Positions 17,725 through 26,067 of a DNA stretch of 64,000 bases are shown here, piece after piece. The notes beneath the pieces were generated by a model. It saw only the letters and a list, made by a program, of their open reading frames with translations, had not been told where the DNA came from and searched no databases. The stretch's first letter is position 1, and each line of letters starts with the position of its first letter. The DNA is taken from contig MVRC01000005.1 of assembly GCA_002067865.1 (NCBI GenBank), positions 1 through 64,000 of the forward strand, read 5' to 3'. The translations under genes were made by a program, and so were the position numbers. This DNA is from Methanomassiliicoccales archaeon PtaU1.Bin124. Lineage in GTDB: Archaea > Thermoplasmatota > Thermoplasmata > Methanomassiliicoccales > UBA472.

Positions 17725-18675
17725 ATGGTCCAGGACGTCCTCCTCAACTCACTGTTCGCGGCGCTCCAGGCCGTCACCATGTTCGCCCTGTCGCCTTTGA
17801 TCATTGGAATCATCCGCAAGGTCAAGGCCTGGTTCCAGAGCCGCAAGGGTTCCAGCATCTGGCAGCCATACTACGACCTGGCAAAGCTCCTGCGCAAGGA
17901 CTCCACCATGTCCAAGGATGCATCTTGGATATCCCGCGCCACCCCATACATCGCGATCGCATCGGTGGGAGTGGTGGCGCTCATGGTGCCCTTCTTCACG
18001 ACCTATTCGCTCGGTTTCGTGGGCGACCTCATCGTGGTGGTCTACCTCCTCGCCCTTTTCCGTTTCTTCATGGTGCTGGCCGGCATGGATGCGGGAAGCA
18101 CCTTCGGAGGCATGGGCAGCAGCAGGGAGATGATGGTCTCGTCCATCGTCGAGCCGACCATGCTACTGGCCATCTTCACCATGGCGCTGATCACAGGCAC
18201 GACCACTCTGTCCTCGATATCATACAGCCTGGCAGTGACCGGGCCGGACCTGGTCCGACCAGCCCTGTTCCTCGCGCTGGCCGCGTTCTTCATATCATTG
18301 CTGGCAGAGAACGCTAGGGTGCCTGTGGACAATCCGGCCACCCACCTCGAGCTCACCATGATCCACGAGGGCATGCTCCTGGAATATTCCGGGAAGCAGC
18401 TGGCCCTTATGGAATGGGCCTCCTGGACCAAGTTCCTGTTGTTCTCCGCCATATTGGCCAATGTGTTCTTCCCGTGGGGCATCGCCACCGACCTGTCCGC
18501 CCTGGGGATGGCCGTCGGCGTCATCGCCATCATCGCCAAGGTGCTGGTCATAGCCCTGGCCGTCGCGCTCATCGAATCAGGCACATCCAAGATGCGCCTG
18601 TTCCGCCTGCCCAACCTGCTGACCGAATCCTTCACTCTGGCGCTACTGGCTGTGATGTCGTTCTATATCCTGTGA
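17725..18675 (+). CDS. HyfC/NuoH-like membrane subunit of Ehr-type complex
   Basis: A 316-residue membrane protein of the NuoH/HyfC/EchB family, which anchors the soluble redox arm and forms the path coupling redox chemistry to ion movement. Signatures: GIIRKVKAWFQSRKGSSIWQPYYDLAKLLRK near the N-terminus and the conserved loop ENARVPVDNPATHLELTMIHEGMLLEYSG. About eight TM helices are visible. It begins 4 bp after the HyfB-like gene. Confidence 0.93.
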   Translation: MVQDVLLNSLFAALQAVTMFALSPLIIGIIRKVKAWFQSRKGSSIWQPYYDLAKLLRKDSTMSKDASWISRATPYIAIASVGVVALMVPFFTTYSLGFVGDLIVVVYLLALFRFFMVLAGMDAGSTFGGMGSSREMMVSSIVEPTMLLAIFTMALITGTTTLSSISYSLAVTGPDLVRPALFLALAAFFISLLAENARVPVDNPATHLELTMIHEGMLLEYSGKQLALMEWASWTKFLLFSAILANVFFPWGIATDLSALGMAVGVIAIIAKVLVIALAVALIESGTSKMRLFRLPNLLTESFTLALLAVMSFYIL

Positions 18676-18684
18676 GGTGAGAAG

Positions 18685-19344
18685 ATGACCCAAGAACTCC
18701 TGACCGACACCATCAACGGGCTGGCCGCCATCGTGCTGCTCACCTCTTTCTTCCTCGTGGCCAACACGCGCATGCACCAGCTGGTGCGGACGTTCACGCT
18801 CCAATCCCTGGCATTGGGACTGTTCGCATTCTTCGTGGCCTATTACACTGGCGCAGAGCACATCTACCTGGTCGCAGTGCTAACCATCATCATCAAGGCG
18901 ATCATCATCCCGAGGTTCCTGGACTATACCATAGAAAAGATCCAGGTGAAGAAGGAAGTGGAGCCGCTGGTCGGCATCCCGCTCTCCCTCCTGATCTGCA
19001 CTGGGCTGGCGTTCATCGGCTATTACATCGCCGAGCCGGTCATCGCCAACGGCAACATCATCACCAAGAACTGCCTGGCCATATCCGTGGCCGTCGTTCT
19101 GATAGGCTTCTATCTCATGGCATCGCGGCGCAAGGCGATGAGCGAGGTGGTGGCGTTGCTGGTCATCGAGAACGGATTGTTCCTGGCGGCCATATCCATC
19201 ACCTACGGCATGCCTCTCATCGTGGAGCTGGGCATATTCTTCGATGTGTTCGTCACGGTCCTGATCATGGGTGTGTTCGTCTTCAAGATCAACCGCACCT
19301 TCGAGACGCTGGACACGAGGTTCATGAGGAGGCTGAGGGATTAA
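18685..19344 (+). CDS. HyfE-like membrane subunit of Ehr-type complex
   Basis: A 219-residue protein with about six to seven TM helices. It matches the HyfE family, which combines a NuoK-like core with extra helices: LTIIIKAIIIPRFLDYTIEKI and MSEVVALLVIENGLFLAAISITYGMPLIVELGIFFDVF (acidic residues within membrane segments, as in NuoK). It starts 9 bp after the HyfC-like gene with a good purine-rich ribosome site (GGTGAG) just upstream. Confidence 0.9.
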   Translation: MTQELLTDTINGLAAIVLLTSFFLVANTRMHQLVRTFTLQSLALGLFAFFVAYYTGAEHIYLVAVLTIIIKAIIIPRFLDYTIEKIQVKKEVEPLVGIPLSLLICTGLAFIGYYIAEPVIANGNIITKNCLAISVAVVLIGFYLMASRRKAMSEVVALLVIENGLFLAAISITYGMPLIVELGIFFDVFVTVLIMGVFVFKINRTFETLDTRFMRRLRD

Positions 19345-19345
19345 C

Positions 19346-20809
19346 ATGATGATCGAGCTCATCCTCCTACTGCCGCTGATCGCGGCCGCCATCTCCTACT
19401 TCGTCAAGCAACAGCATGTGGCCGAGGCCGTTTCCATGCTGTCCGGCGTATTGCAGTTCATCCTGGCGCTGCTGATCGCGGTGGACGTGATGCAGAACGG
19501 CGCCATCCAATATGGCCTCTGGTATGCCGACGAGCTGAGCGTGTTCATGCTGGTGATCATAACCTTCCTGGGCAGCATGGCAGTGGCCTATTCGTTCAGC
19601 TATATCGGTCATGACAGGGAGGAGCACGAGATATCCGGCCTACAGCTGCGCCGTTACTACCTCCTGCTGCAGCTGTTCCTGTTCACCATGCTGGTCGTCG
19701 TGCTGACCAACAACCTGGGCATAATGTGGATAGCGATCGAAGGGACCACGCTGACCTCCGCCTTCCTGGTGGGGTTCTACGAGAAAGACACATCCCTCGA
19801 GGCCGCCTGGAAATACCTCATCATCTGCTCCGTGGGCATATCCATGGCCCTGTTCGGCGTGGTGCTGACCTATGCCTCATCGGTCGATGTGGCGGGCTTC
19901 CCCTCCGATTCGCTGAACTGGACTGACCTGCGTTCGGTCGCAGCCCTCCTGGACCCGACCTTCCTGCGCATCGCCTTCATCTTCATCCTGATCGGCTACG
20001 GCACCAAGGTAGGATTCGTGCCGATGCACACCTGGCTGCCCGATGCACATTCCCAAGCGCCATCCCCCATCAGCGCCATGCTTTCGGGCGTGCTGCTGAA
20101 CTGTGCGCTCTACGGCATCCTGCGCTTCTACATCATCATGCAGCTCTCGGTTCCCGGCTTCGCTCCCGACCTGCTGTTGATATTCGGCGTGATATCATTG
20201 GTGATGGCCGCGGCCTTCATCATCCTGGCCAAGGACTTCAAGCGTCTATTGGCGTACAGCTCGATCGAGCACATGGGCATCATCGCCCTGGGCTTCGGGA
20301 TCGGTGGGTTCCTGGGGATCTTCGCCGGGCTGCTGCACATGCTGAACCACGCCCTCACCAAGTGTCTGATGTTCTTCGGTGCTGGAAATATTTTGCAGAA
20401 GTACAACACCCGCTCCATAGCGGAGGTGCGGGGCCTGGCATATATCATGCCCATCACCGCGGCCCTATTCCTCTTAGGGGCGCTAGCCATTACCGGCTCC
20501 CCGCCCTTCTCGATATTCCTCAGCGAGGTGATGGTGCTGCAGGCGGGGCTCGGGGCGGGCTCCTACCTGGTCGTGGCCATCTACCTGTTCGCCATTTTGG
20601 TAATCTTCGCGGCGTTCATGTACCACGTGTCCAAGATGCTGTTCGGCAAACCCACGGAGGGCGTGGTCCGGGGCGAGATCCATCACGTTTCCTTGATACC
20701 CATGGCCATCCTGCTGGTCTCGATACTGGTGATCGGCCTGTTCCTTCCCCAGCAGCTCATGGACTTCATCACGAAGGTCGCGGCGCTCTTCCCGGGGGGT
20801 AGCCGATGA
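19346..20809 (+). CDS. HyfF/NuoN-M-like antiporter subunit of Ehr-type complex
   Basis: A 487-residue, roughly 14-TM second antiporter-like subunit. Channel residues are retained: the TM5 glutamate (MWIAIEGTTLTSAFLVGFYE), the TM7-region lysine (GYGTKVGFVPMHTWLPDAHSQAP) and LLAYSSIEHMGIIALGFGIGG, followed by HMLNHALTKCLMFFGAGN. Its ATG lies one base after the HyfE-like stop, and its end overlaps the next gene by 4 bp, which suggests translational coupling. Two antiporter-like subunits imply more than one ion translocated per cycle; that is inference from complex I. Confidence 0.92.
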   Translation: MMIELILLLPLIAAAISYFVKQQHVAEAVSMLSGVLQFILALLIAVDVMQNGAIQYGLWYADELSVFMLVIITFLGSMAVAYSFSYIGHDREEHEISGLQLRRYYLLLQLFLFTMLVVVLTNNLGIMWIAIEGTTLTSAFLVGFYEKDTSLEAAWKYLIICSVGISMALFGVVLTYASSVDVAGFPSDSLNWTDLRSVAALLDPTFLRIAFIFILIGYGTKVGFVPMHTWLPDAHSQAPSPISAMLSGVLLNCALYGILRFYIIMQLSVPGFAPDLLLIFGVISLVMAAAFIILAKDFKRLLAYSSIEHMGIIALGFGIGGFLGIFAGLLHMLNHALTKCLMFFGAGNILQKYNTRSIAEVRGLAYIMPITAALFLLGALAITGSPPFSIFLSEVMVLQAGLGAGSYLVVAIYLFAILVIFAAFMYHVSKMLFGKPTEGVVRGEIHHVSLIPMAILLVSILVIGLFLPQQLMDFITKVAALFPGGSR

Positions 20810-22392
20810 ACAGAATGATCCTATCAGAGCTGGTGGAGGACCTTCCACCCGTTTTGCGTACCGGCATCAGGTGGGAGCTGCAGGATGACGGCTCTCTCAC
20901 CATCGACGTAGGCGAGGAGGCCCTGCCCGGGATCGTCGATCACATCCAGAAGAAATATCATTCGTGGCTCATCTCCGAGCATGCCTTGGACCTCCGGCCC
21001 AAGGGCGGCGAGTTCCAGCTCATCGTGCTCCTGGGCCTGCCGAAGGTGACCGTGCCGGTCATCATCAGGGCCAATGTCGACATCTATGCGTCGTCGTTCC
21101 ATTCATTGACGCCATCGGTGCCTGCGGCCAATTGGTTCGAGCGGGAGATATCGGACACCTTCGGTCTGACCCCGAACGGCCATCCTGACCAGCGCCCCCT
21201 CGTGCTCTATGACGACTGGCCATACGGAACATATCCGTTGCGCAAGGATTTCGACCCCTCCAGGCCTGTGCCCAGGGTGCCGAGCGAATATCCGTTCCGC
21301 AAGGTCGAGGGAGAGGGCGTGTTCGAGATCCCGGTCGGGCCGGTGCACGCGGGTGTGATCGAACCGGGTCACTTCCGTTTCAGCGTGGCCGGGGAGCCGA
21401 TAATCAACCTGGAGATACGAATGGGCTATACCCATCGTGGCGTGGAGAAGCTGTCGGAATCATTGCCGTACCACCGGGGCGTGCCGCTCGCCGAAAGAAT
21501 CTCCGGGGACAACGGTTTCACACATGCGCTGGCATATTGCCAGGCGGTCGAGTCGCTGGCAGGGTGCGCGGTGCCCGATAGGGCCCTGTTCATACGCACC
21601 ATCCTCTCGGAGATGGAGAGGCTGTATTGCCACATGGGGGACGTGGGCGGGATCGCCCTGGACACGGCGTTCGGGACAGGGGCGCAGATGGCATACATCC
21701 TCCGCGAGCGCCTGATGCAGCTGAACGATCAGGTGACGGGCAGCCGTTTCCTGCGCTCGGCAAGCTGTCTGGGCGGCGTGAGGTGCGATATCCCTGTCGA
21801 TTCGAAGAAGGACATCCAGAGGACGCTCCTCCAGGTCAAGCTCGATTTCGATGACTTCGTGACCACCATCAAGAACATGCCTTCCTTCCTGGACCGGGTC
21901 GAGACGACCGGGGTGCTCACGCTGGAGAACGCCCGCAGCCTCAATGTGGTCGGTCCGGTCGGAAGGGGCAGCGGCATCGATCGGGACGTGCGCCGCGATC
22001 ATCCCTACGCAGCCTACGACCAGATCTCATTCCAGGTGCCTGTCTACCGAGAAGGGGACGTCTGGGCCCGCACCCGTGTCAAGATCGACGAGGTCTACGA
22101 GTCGATCGGGATAATCGAGCAGGCGCTGGACAAACTGCCTTCCGGGGAACTGTGCGTGCCGTTGGGCGAGGCGCCGGAGGGAAGGACCGGGCTCAGCCTC
22201 ACCGAGACGCACAGAGGGGAATGCATGCACTGGCTTATGGCCGGAAAGGGCCAGCCTTACCGGCACAAGGTGCGGGACGCTTCGTTCCTGAACTGGCCAG
22301 CCATCGAACTGGCCGTGCTGGGCAACATCGTTCCCGACTTCCCCTTGGTGAACAAGAGCTTCAATCTATCATATGCGGGGAATGATCTATGA
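20806..22392 (+). CDS. HyfG-like large subunit (NuoC-NuoD fusion) lacking Ni-Fe ligands
   Basis: A 528-residue fusion. Residues 1 to about 165 are NuoC-like (WFEREISDTFGL, RPLVLYDDWP, YPLRKDF). The rest is a hydrogenase-large-subunit/NuoD domain (GPVHAGVIEPGHFRFSV, EIRMGYTHRGVEKL). In true [NiFe] hydrogenases the first metal motif is a CxxC in RxCGxC; here it reads RISGDNGFTH (residues about 230-239), with no cysteine. The C-terminal DPCxxC is also absent, the protein ending in NKSFNLSYAGNDL. All four Ni-Fe ligand cysteines are thus missing, so hydrogenase activity is not expected. This is the mark of Ehr-type complexes and of complex I NuoD. It overlaps its neighbours by 4 bp on each side. 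Confidence 0.92.
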   Translation: MNRMILSELVEDLPPVLRTGIRWELQDDGSLTIDVGEEALPGIVDHIQKKYHSWLISEHALDLRPKGGEFQLIVLLGLPKVTVPVIIRANVDIYASSFHSLTPSVPAANWFEREISDTFGLTPNGHPDQRPLVLYDDWPYGTYPLRKDFDPSRPVPRVPSEYPFRKVEGEGVFEIPVGPVHAGVIEPGHFRFSVAGEPIINLEIRMGYTHRGVEKLSESLPYHRGVPLAERISGDNGFTHALAYCQAVESLAGCAVPDRALFIRTILSEMERLYCHMGDVGGIALDTAFGTGAQMAYILRERLMQLNDQVTGSRFLRSASCLGGVRCDIPVDSKKDIQRTLLQVKLDFDDFVTTIKNMPSFLDRVETTGVLTLENARSLNVVGPVGRGSGIDRDVRRDHPYAAYDQISFQVPVYREGDVWARTRVKIDEVYESIGIIEQALDKLPSGELCVPLGEAPEGRTGLSLTETHRGECMHWLMAGKGQPYRHKVRDASFLNWPAIELAVLGNIVPDFPLVNKSFNLSYAGNDL

Positions 22393-22730
22393 AGGTCACC
22401 AATCTGTTCAGGTTCTACCGTCTGGGAGTGGGTAAGAGGGGCGTGGTCACGACACGATACCCCAACGGCCCGGCGGAACTTCCAGCAGCTGCCCAATGCG
22501 CCCCCGAGCTCACTGGGAAGTGTGATGCCTGTGGTCATTGTGCAGAGGCCTGTCCTACCAAGGCGATCGCTGTCACGACATCTAAGTTCACCATCGACCT
22601 TGGTGACTGCATCTATTGCGGAGAATGTGCCCGCGGGTGCCCCAAGGGATCAATCGTAATGGGAAAGAATTGCGAGCTTTCCGCCCGCAAGAGGGAAGGC
22701 CTGGAGGTGTCCTACGATGTCAGGCAGTGA
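22389..22730 (+). CDS. HyfH/NuoI-like 2[4Fe-4S] ferredoxin subunit
   Basis: A 113-residue electron-transfer subunit with two canonical 4Fe-4S motifs: C45-C48-C51-C55 (CDACGHCAEACP) and C74-C77-C80-C84 (CIYCGECARGCP). It would relay electrons from an external ferredoxin-like donor to the small subunit. It overlaps the HyfG-like gene by 4 bp and the next gene by 14 bp. Confidence 0.94.
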   Translation: MKVTNLFRFYRLGVGKRGVVTTRYPNGPAELPAAAQCAPELTGKCDACGHCAEACPTKAIAVTTSKFTIDLGDCIYCGECARGCPKGSIVMGKNCELSARKREGLEVSYDVRQ

Positions 22731-23187
22731 TTCCGAGCTGGAAGTCCTGGGAGGCCAGATGAAGGACAGGATCCGGAACGTTCTGGGCAGGTCCCTGGCC
22801 ATCCGCGAGGTTGACGCCGGCTCATGCAACGCCTGCGAAGTGGAGGTTAACGCCCTCACCAACCCCATCTACGACATCGAAAGGTTCGGGCTGCACATCG
22901 TCGCCTCGCCGCGTCACGCCGACGCCATCCTGGTCACTGGGCCGGTCACCAGGAACATGGAGCGGGGGTTGGTCCAGTCCTATAACGCCATGGCAGAGCC
23001 GAGGATGGTCATAGCCATGGGCGTGTGCGCCATCGGTGGCGGCCTGTTCCGTGAGTGCTATGCGTGCCACAAAGGGGTCGGGGAGGTCGTTCCCGTCGAC
23101 GTCTATATACCTGGTTGCCCGCCTCGCCCTCAGGCCATAATCCAGGGAATAATGGTCGCCCTGGACAAGTGGCAGCAGAGAAAATGA
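22717..23187 (+). CDS. HyfI/NuoB-like small subunit of Ehr-type complex
   Basis: A 156-residue [NiFe]-hydrogenase small subunit/NuoB homologue. The proximal-cluster ligands are intact: C37 and C40 (GSCNACEVEV), C104 (MGVCAIGGG) and C134 (IPGCPPRP). An extra pair, C114/C117 (ECYAC), is also found in the family. With the cluster intact but Ni-Fe ligands absent in the large subunit, the Fe-S relay probably ends at a site that reacts with something other than protons. It is last in the cluster and convergent with uspA, with 25 bp between the ends. Confidence 0.93.
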   Translation: MSGSDSELEVLGGQMKDRIRNVLGRSLAIREVDAGSCNACEVEVNALTNPIYDIERFGLHIVASPRHADAILVTGPVTRNMERGLVQSYNAMAEPRMVIAMGVCAIGGGLFRECYACHKGVGEVVPVDVYIPGCPPRPQAIIQGIMVALDKWQQRK

Positions 23188-23212
23188 TGGAAAAATGGGG
23201 CCATGGCCCCGT

Positions 23213-23614
23213 TCACTTCACGACTATCACGGTGCAGCGGGAGTTGCGCACGACGTATTCCGAGACCGAACCTATCAGCACCCGGTCCAGAACGGTCTTT
23301 CCCGATGTCCCGACGATGATCGCCTCGGCCTTCACCCTGTCGGAGGCGGACAAGATCGTCTCGTAGGGGTTACCGGCCTCGAGCAGCGTGGTGACCTTGA
23401 TCCCGTGGGCCGCCGCCTCGTTCTTCATCTTCTCCAGGACCCTCATTCCGTCCTGGATGACCTTCTCCTTGTCCTCTTCCGCCTTCGGGCTGACCACAAA
23501 GACGATGAACAACGTGGCGTTGTGCAGCTTGGCATACTCATAGGCATACTTGGTGGCCTTCTCGGAGTGAGGCTTGCCATCAGTGGCCAATAACACATTC
23601 CCGTTCTCAGGCAT
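23213..23614 (-). CDS. Universal stress protein, UspA family
   Basis: A 133-residue single-domain UspA protein. It carries the ATP-binding signature G-2x-G-9x-G(S) as GTSGKTVLDRVLIGS, and begins NVLLATDG as usual. ATG 23614 is supported by a TATA-like element (CATATTTC) centred about 27 bp upstream and by a GGAG just before the start; the in-frame upstream extension is basic and unlike the family. Confidence 0.92.
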   Translation of the reverse strand: MPENGNVLLATDGKPHSEKATKYAYEYAKLHNATLFIVFVVSPKAEEDKEKVIQDGMRVLEKMKNEAAAHGIKVTTLLEAGNPYETILSASDRVKAEAIIVGTSGKTVLDRVLIGSVSEYVVRNSRCTVIVVK

Positions 23615-23674
23615 GCTCCTGCTATCTGAATCATCCCTAGAAATATGTTTTCGACGCACTAACGCCGTTATCTT

Positions 23675-24898
23675 CTACTGTTTAGCCGTCTGATGCTGTC
23701 GGTCCCTTTCCTGCATCTTGCGGTAACGGGTGTTGTCGTTCACCGAGCCAACATACCCCTTGAAATCCCCATGGGAGTCATAGAAAGGTCTGGCCATGTC
23801 GATCATCCAGTGGTACTGGTTGTCGAAGGCGAGCAGGCGATATTCGATCTCGAAGTTCTCCTGGGTGAGGAACGACCTCTCCTGGGCCTCCATCAGACGG
23901 TCGATGTCATCCGGATGGACCCCTCTCATCCAGCCATGGCCATACTCCTCGTTGAAGGTACGTCCCGTGAAGCCCAGCCAGGCCTTGTTGAAGAACTCCC
24001 TCATCAGCTGGTCGTTGGAACGCCACATCAACGTTGGCATGTTGTCCAGCATGCTCTGATAGTAATCCCTGGTGCGTAGCACCTCAACCTCCATGCGTTT
24101 GCGCTGGGTGATGTCGCTGAGCATGTTCAAGGCGAAGCTAGGCTTTCCTTCCTCGTCCTTGATCGATGAGACATGCAGGTTGCCGTAGATGACCCGGCCG
24201 TCATGGGTCACGAACCGCTTCTCCACATTGTAATGATCGATGCGCCCGGCCATGAGGAGATCATATAGCCTGGCATCCTTTTCCACATCCTCCTGATGGA
24301 CCAGCTCTTCGGGCCTGCGTTGCAGGAGGTCATCCTTGTCAAGCCCCGTCATCTCGCTCAGCGCCTTGTTGCACTCGACCAGGTGGCGGTCCTTGTCCTG
24401 CAGCATGATGCCGACAGGGGCCTCTTCAAAGATGACCCTGAAACGGGCCTCCTGCTCTCTGTTCGCAGACTCCTCCAGCTGCTTGGAGGTGACGTCAGCG
24501 GCTATGACGATGAAGTAGTCCTTGCCTTCATGGGCGATCCGGTTCACGTTCACATCCATGAACATGATGGCACCATCTTTCTTCCTTGCCTTTGCCCGGA
24601 ACGCGCGGAAGGAATTCGAAGCGACCGTCCTGATCGACGGGATGATCTCATTGACCCCGCCGCAGGTTAGGGCGTCATGAATCGCTTGGTTCGATGCTTC
24701 CCCAGGCATCCCCATCATGGAAAATAGGAATGGATTGGCCTCGACCAGAGTAGGAACCCCATCCGATGACAACGAGTAGACCGCTATCCCGTATTTCATC
24801 TGCTGGAATATGGAATCGAGCAGCAGACCTAGGTCGGGCGGATCGTTGAGACCCGATCTATCAGATGAGGAAGGTTCTGCGACCATTCGCGGACTCAT
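23675..24898 (-). CDS. Triple-PAS-domain protein without output domain
   Basis: A 407-residue soluble protein made of three PAS/PAC units. The first (residues about 20-145) has PTLVEANPFLFSMMGM and DYFIVIAADVT. The second (about 150-270) has EEAPVGIMLQDKDRHLVECNKAL, GRVIYGNLHVS and LSDITQRKRME. The third (about 275-400) has MLDNMPTLMWRSND, AWLGFTGR, GVHPDDIDRL and the PAC-like FKGYVGSVNDNTRYRKMQERD. No histidine kinase, GGDEF or HTH region follows, so it would act by protein-protein contact or as a stand-alone sensor. The start is uncertain among 24922 (TTG), 24898 and 24886. Confidence 0.85.
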   Translation of the reverse strand: MSPRMVAEPSSSDRSGLNDPPDLGLLLDSIFQQMKYGIAVYSLSSDGVPTLVEANPFLFSMMGMPGEASNQAIHDALTCGGVNEIIPSIRTVASNSFRAFRAKARKKDGAIMFMDVNVNRIAHEGKDYFIVIAADVTSKQLEESANREQEARFRVIFEEAPVGIMLQDKDRHLVECNKALSEMTGLDKDDLLQRRPEELVHQEDVEKDARLYDLLMAGRIDHYNVEKRFVTHDGRVIYGNLHVSSIKDEEGKPSFALNMLSDITQRKRMEVEVLRTRDYYQSMLDNMPTLMWRSNDQLMREFFNKAWLGFTGRTFNEEYGHGWMRGVHPDDIDRLMEAQERSFLTQENFEIEYRLLAFDNQYHWMIDMARPFYDSHGDFKGYVGSVNDNTRYRKMQERDRQHQTAKQ

Positions 24899-24952
24899 CC
24901 CCTCTCTAGCCTTATTAATCAATCCGCCTGCTTTCCATATCTGATAATCACT

Positions 24953-25399
24953 TCAGACATCCTCGCCCGATCTCTTCGAGCAATAGACGATGTCCTCATG
25001 CTCCTTGTAGCCAAGCTCGGCAAAGAACCTGCGGGAATGGACGTTGTCCTCATTGATCAGGCAGCAAAAGACCTTCAGGCCGAGCGCTGAAAATCGCCCC
25101 TCGGCCTCAACAACGAGCATTCTCCCGACACCCCTTCCCTGCATTTCCGGTACGATCGCCAATCGGTTGATCCATCCCTTCCTACCATCATGCGTGCAGA
25201 GCGCCGTACCGACGATCCCGTCCTGGTTCTCCGCGATCAGGAACAAAGCCTCTCCTCCCTGCATCTCACGCTCGATGCTCTCCCTCGAATCGCGTCCAGA
25301 CCCTCTATAAGGTAGGCCAGCCCTTCTCCAGACGCTCACGACCTCCTCATAATCGCCTATCCGCATATCCCGGACCCGAACGTCCTGCATGGCCTCCAT
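24953..25399 (-). CDS. GNAT-family N-acetyltransferase
   Basis: A protein of about 148 residues with the GNAT acetyl-CoA motif (NRLAIVPEMQGRGVGRMLVVEAE) and the C-terminal FFAELGYKEHE. The pattern around VRDMRIGDYEEV is the usual first strand and helix. It could act on protein N-termini (RimI-like) or small molecules; the substrate is unknown. An alternative TTG start at 25420 would overlap the HNH stop by 4 bp (TTGA), and ATG 25390 is also possible. It is the last gene of a three-gene overlapping set with the HNH and DUF362 genes. Confidence 0.82.
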   Translation of the reverse strand: MEAMQDVRVRDMRIGDYEEVVSVWRRAGLPYRGSGRDSRESIEREMQGGEALFLIAENQDGIVGTALCTHDGRKGWINRLAIVPEMQGRGVGRMLVVEAEGRFSALGLKVFCCLINEDNVHSRRFFAELGYKEHEDIVYCSKRSGEDV

Positions 25400-25416
25400 C
25401 AGGCCTTCGGAGAATA

Positions 25417-26067
25417 TCAATCATCCCAGCCATGGAGGATGGATTGGACAGGCCTTTTACCATTTCGCCGAGAACCGCTGTTCCCCTTGGCCCGCTCGGC
25501 AGGGATGGCCATAAAATCGGTATGGCCGCCATGACATTCAGTACATAGCGTGATGAGATTGCTGGGATGATCGCTGCCCCCTGCCACGACCGGAATGATG
25601 TGGTGGACCTCTGCGTACCAGGCAGGATATCTCCCCAGGTCCCTGCCGCATTCCTGGCAGGCATTGCCATCCCTTTCGATCACTTTCGCCCGGACCTTTC
25701 GCCACGCCCTTTCCTTCAGGAACTGAGGGTACATCGAAGGGAGCAGGGGGATATCACTTCCATCCGGTTCTGCCCCGGGACAGTCTATCATTAAACTGGA
25801 CATATGCTGGTCTGCCATGCATTGAAGTCTTTCCCTGAGGGTGTCATGCCTCGGGCCCTCGCAACGACATCCATCGAGCCATCTCGACCTCGTCCTCAGG
25901 ACCTTCTCTCTTTCCTCATCAGACCAGCCTTGGTGGGGACATGACATGGACACTTCGTTATCACAGAAACCGAGCCTGCGCATGTCCCCCCAACTGTCAC
26001 AATCTGGAAGGGTGCGGAGGCACAGGCTGCGCCTTCCTGGCGCGTCTTGGAACTGGCAATGCTTCAT
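25417..26067 (-). CDS. Cysteine-rich HNH endonuclease-domain protein
   Basis: A 216-residue protein whose C-terminal part has a classic zinc-supported HNH motif: CQECGRDLGRYPAWYAEVHHIIPVVAGGSDHPSNLITLCTECH. The N-terminal half (residues 1-70) has about seven cysteines in pairs (KHCQF, SLCL, PDCDS, GFCD, SCPHQGW, GCRCEG), perhaps another metal-binding module. ATG 26067 gives a 4-bp ATGA overlap with the DUF362 gene, which decides the start over an upstream TTG. HNH domains of this stand-alone type occur in defence, mobile-element and repair contexts; nothing here picks one. Confidence 0.75.
   Translation of the reverse strand: MKHCQFQDAPGRRSLCLRTLPDCDSWGDMRRLGFCDNEVSMSCPHQGWSDEEREKVLRTRSRWLDGCRCEGPRHDTLRERLQCMADQHMSSLMIDCPGAEPDGSDIPLLPSMYPQFLKERAWRKVRAKVIERDGNACQECGRDLGRYPAWYAEVHHIIPVVAGGSDHPSNLITLCTECHGGHTDFMAIPAERAKGNSGSRRNGKRPVQSILHGWDD

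Noticed and set aside
20806-23187. Call as a true [NiFe] hydrogenase (Hyf/Ech)
   Set aside because: Both Ni-Fe ligand motifs of the large subunit are missing, and no maturation genes are present in the window.
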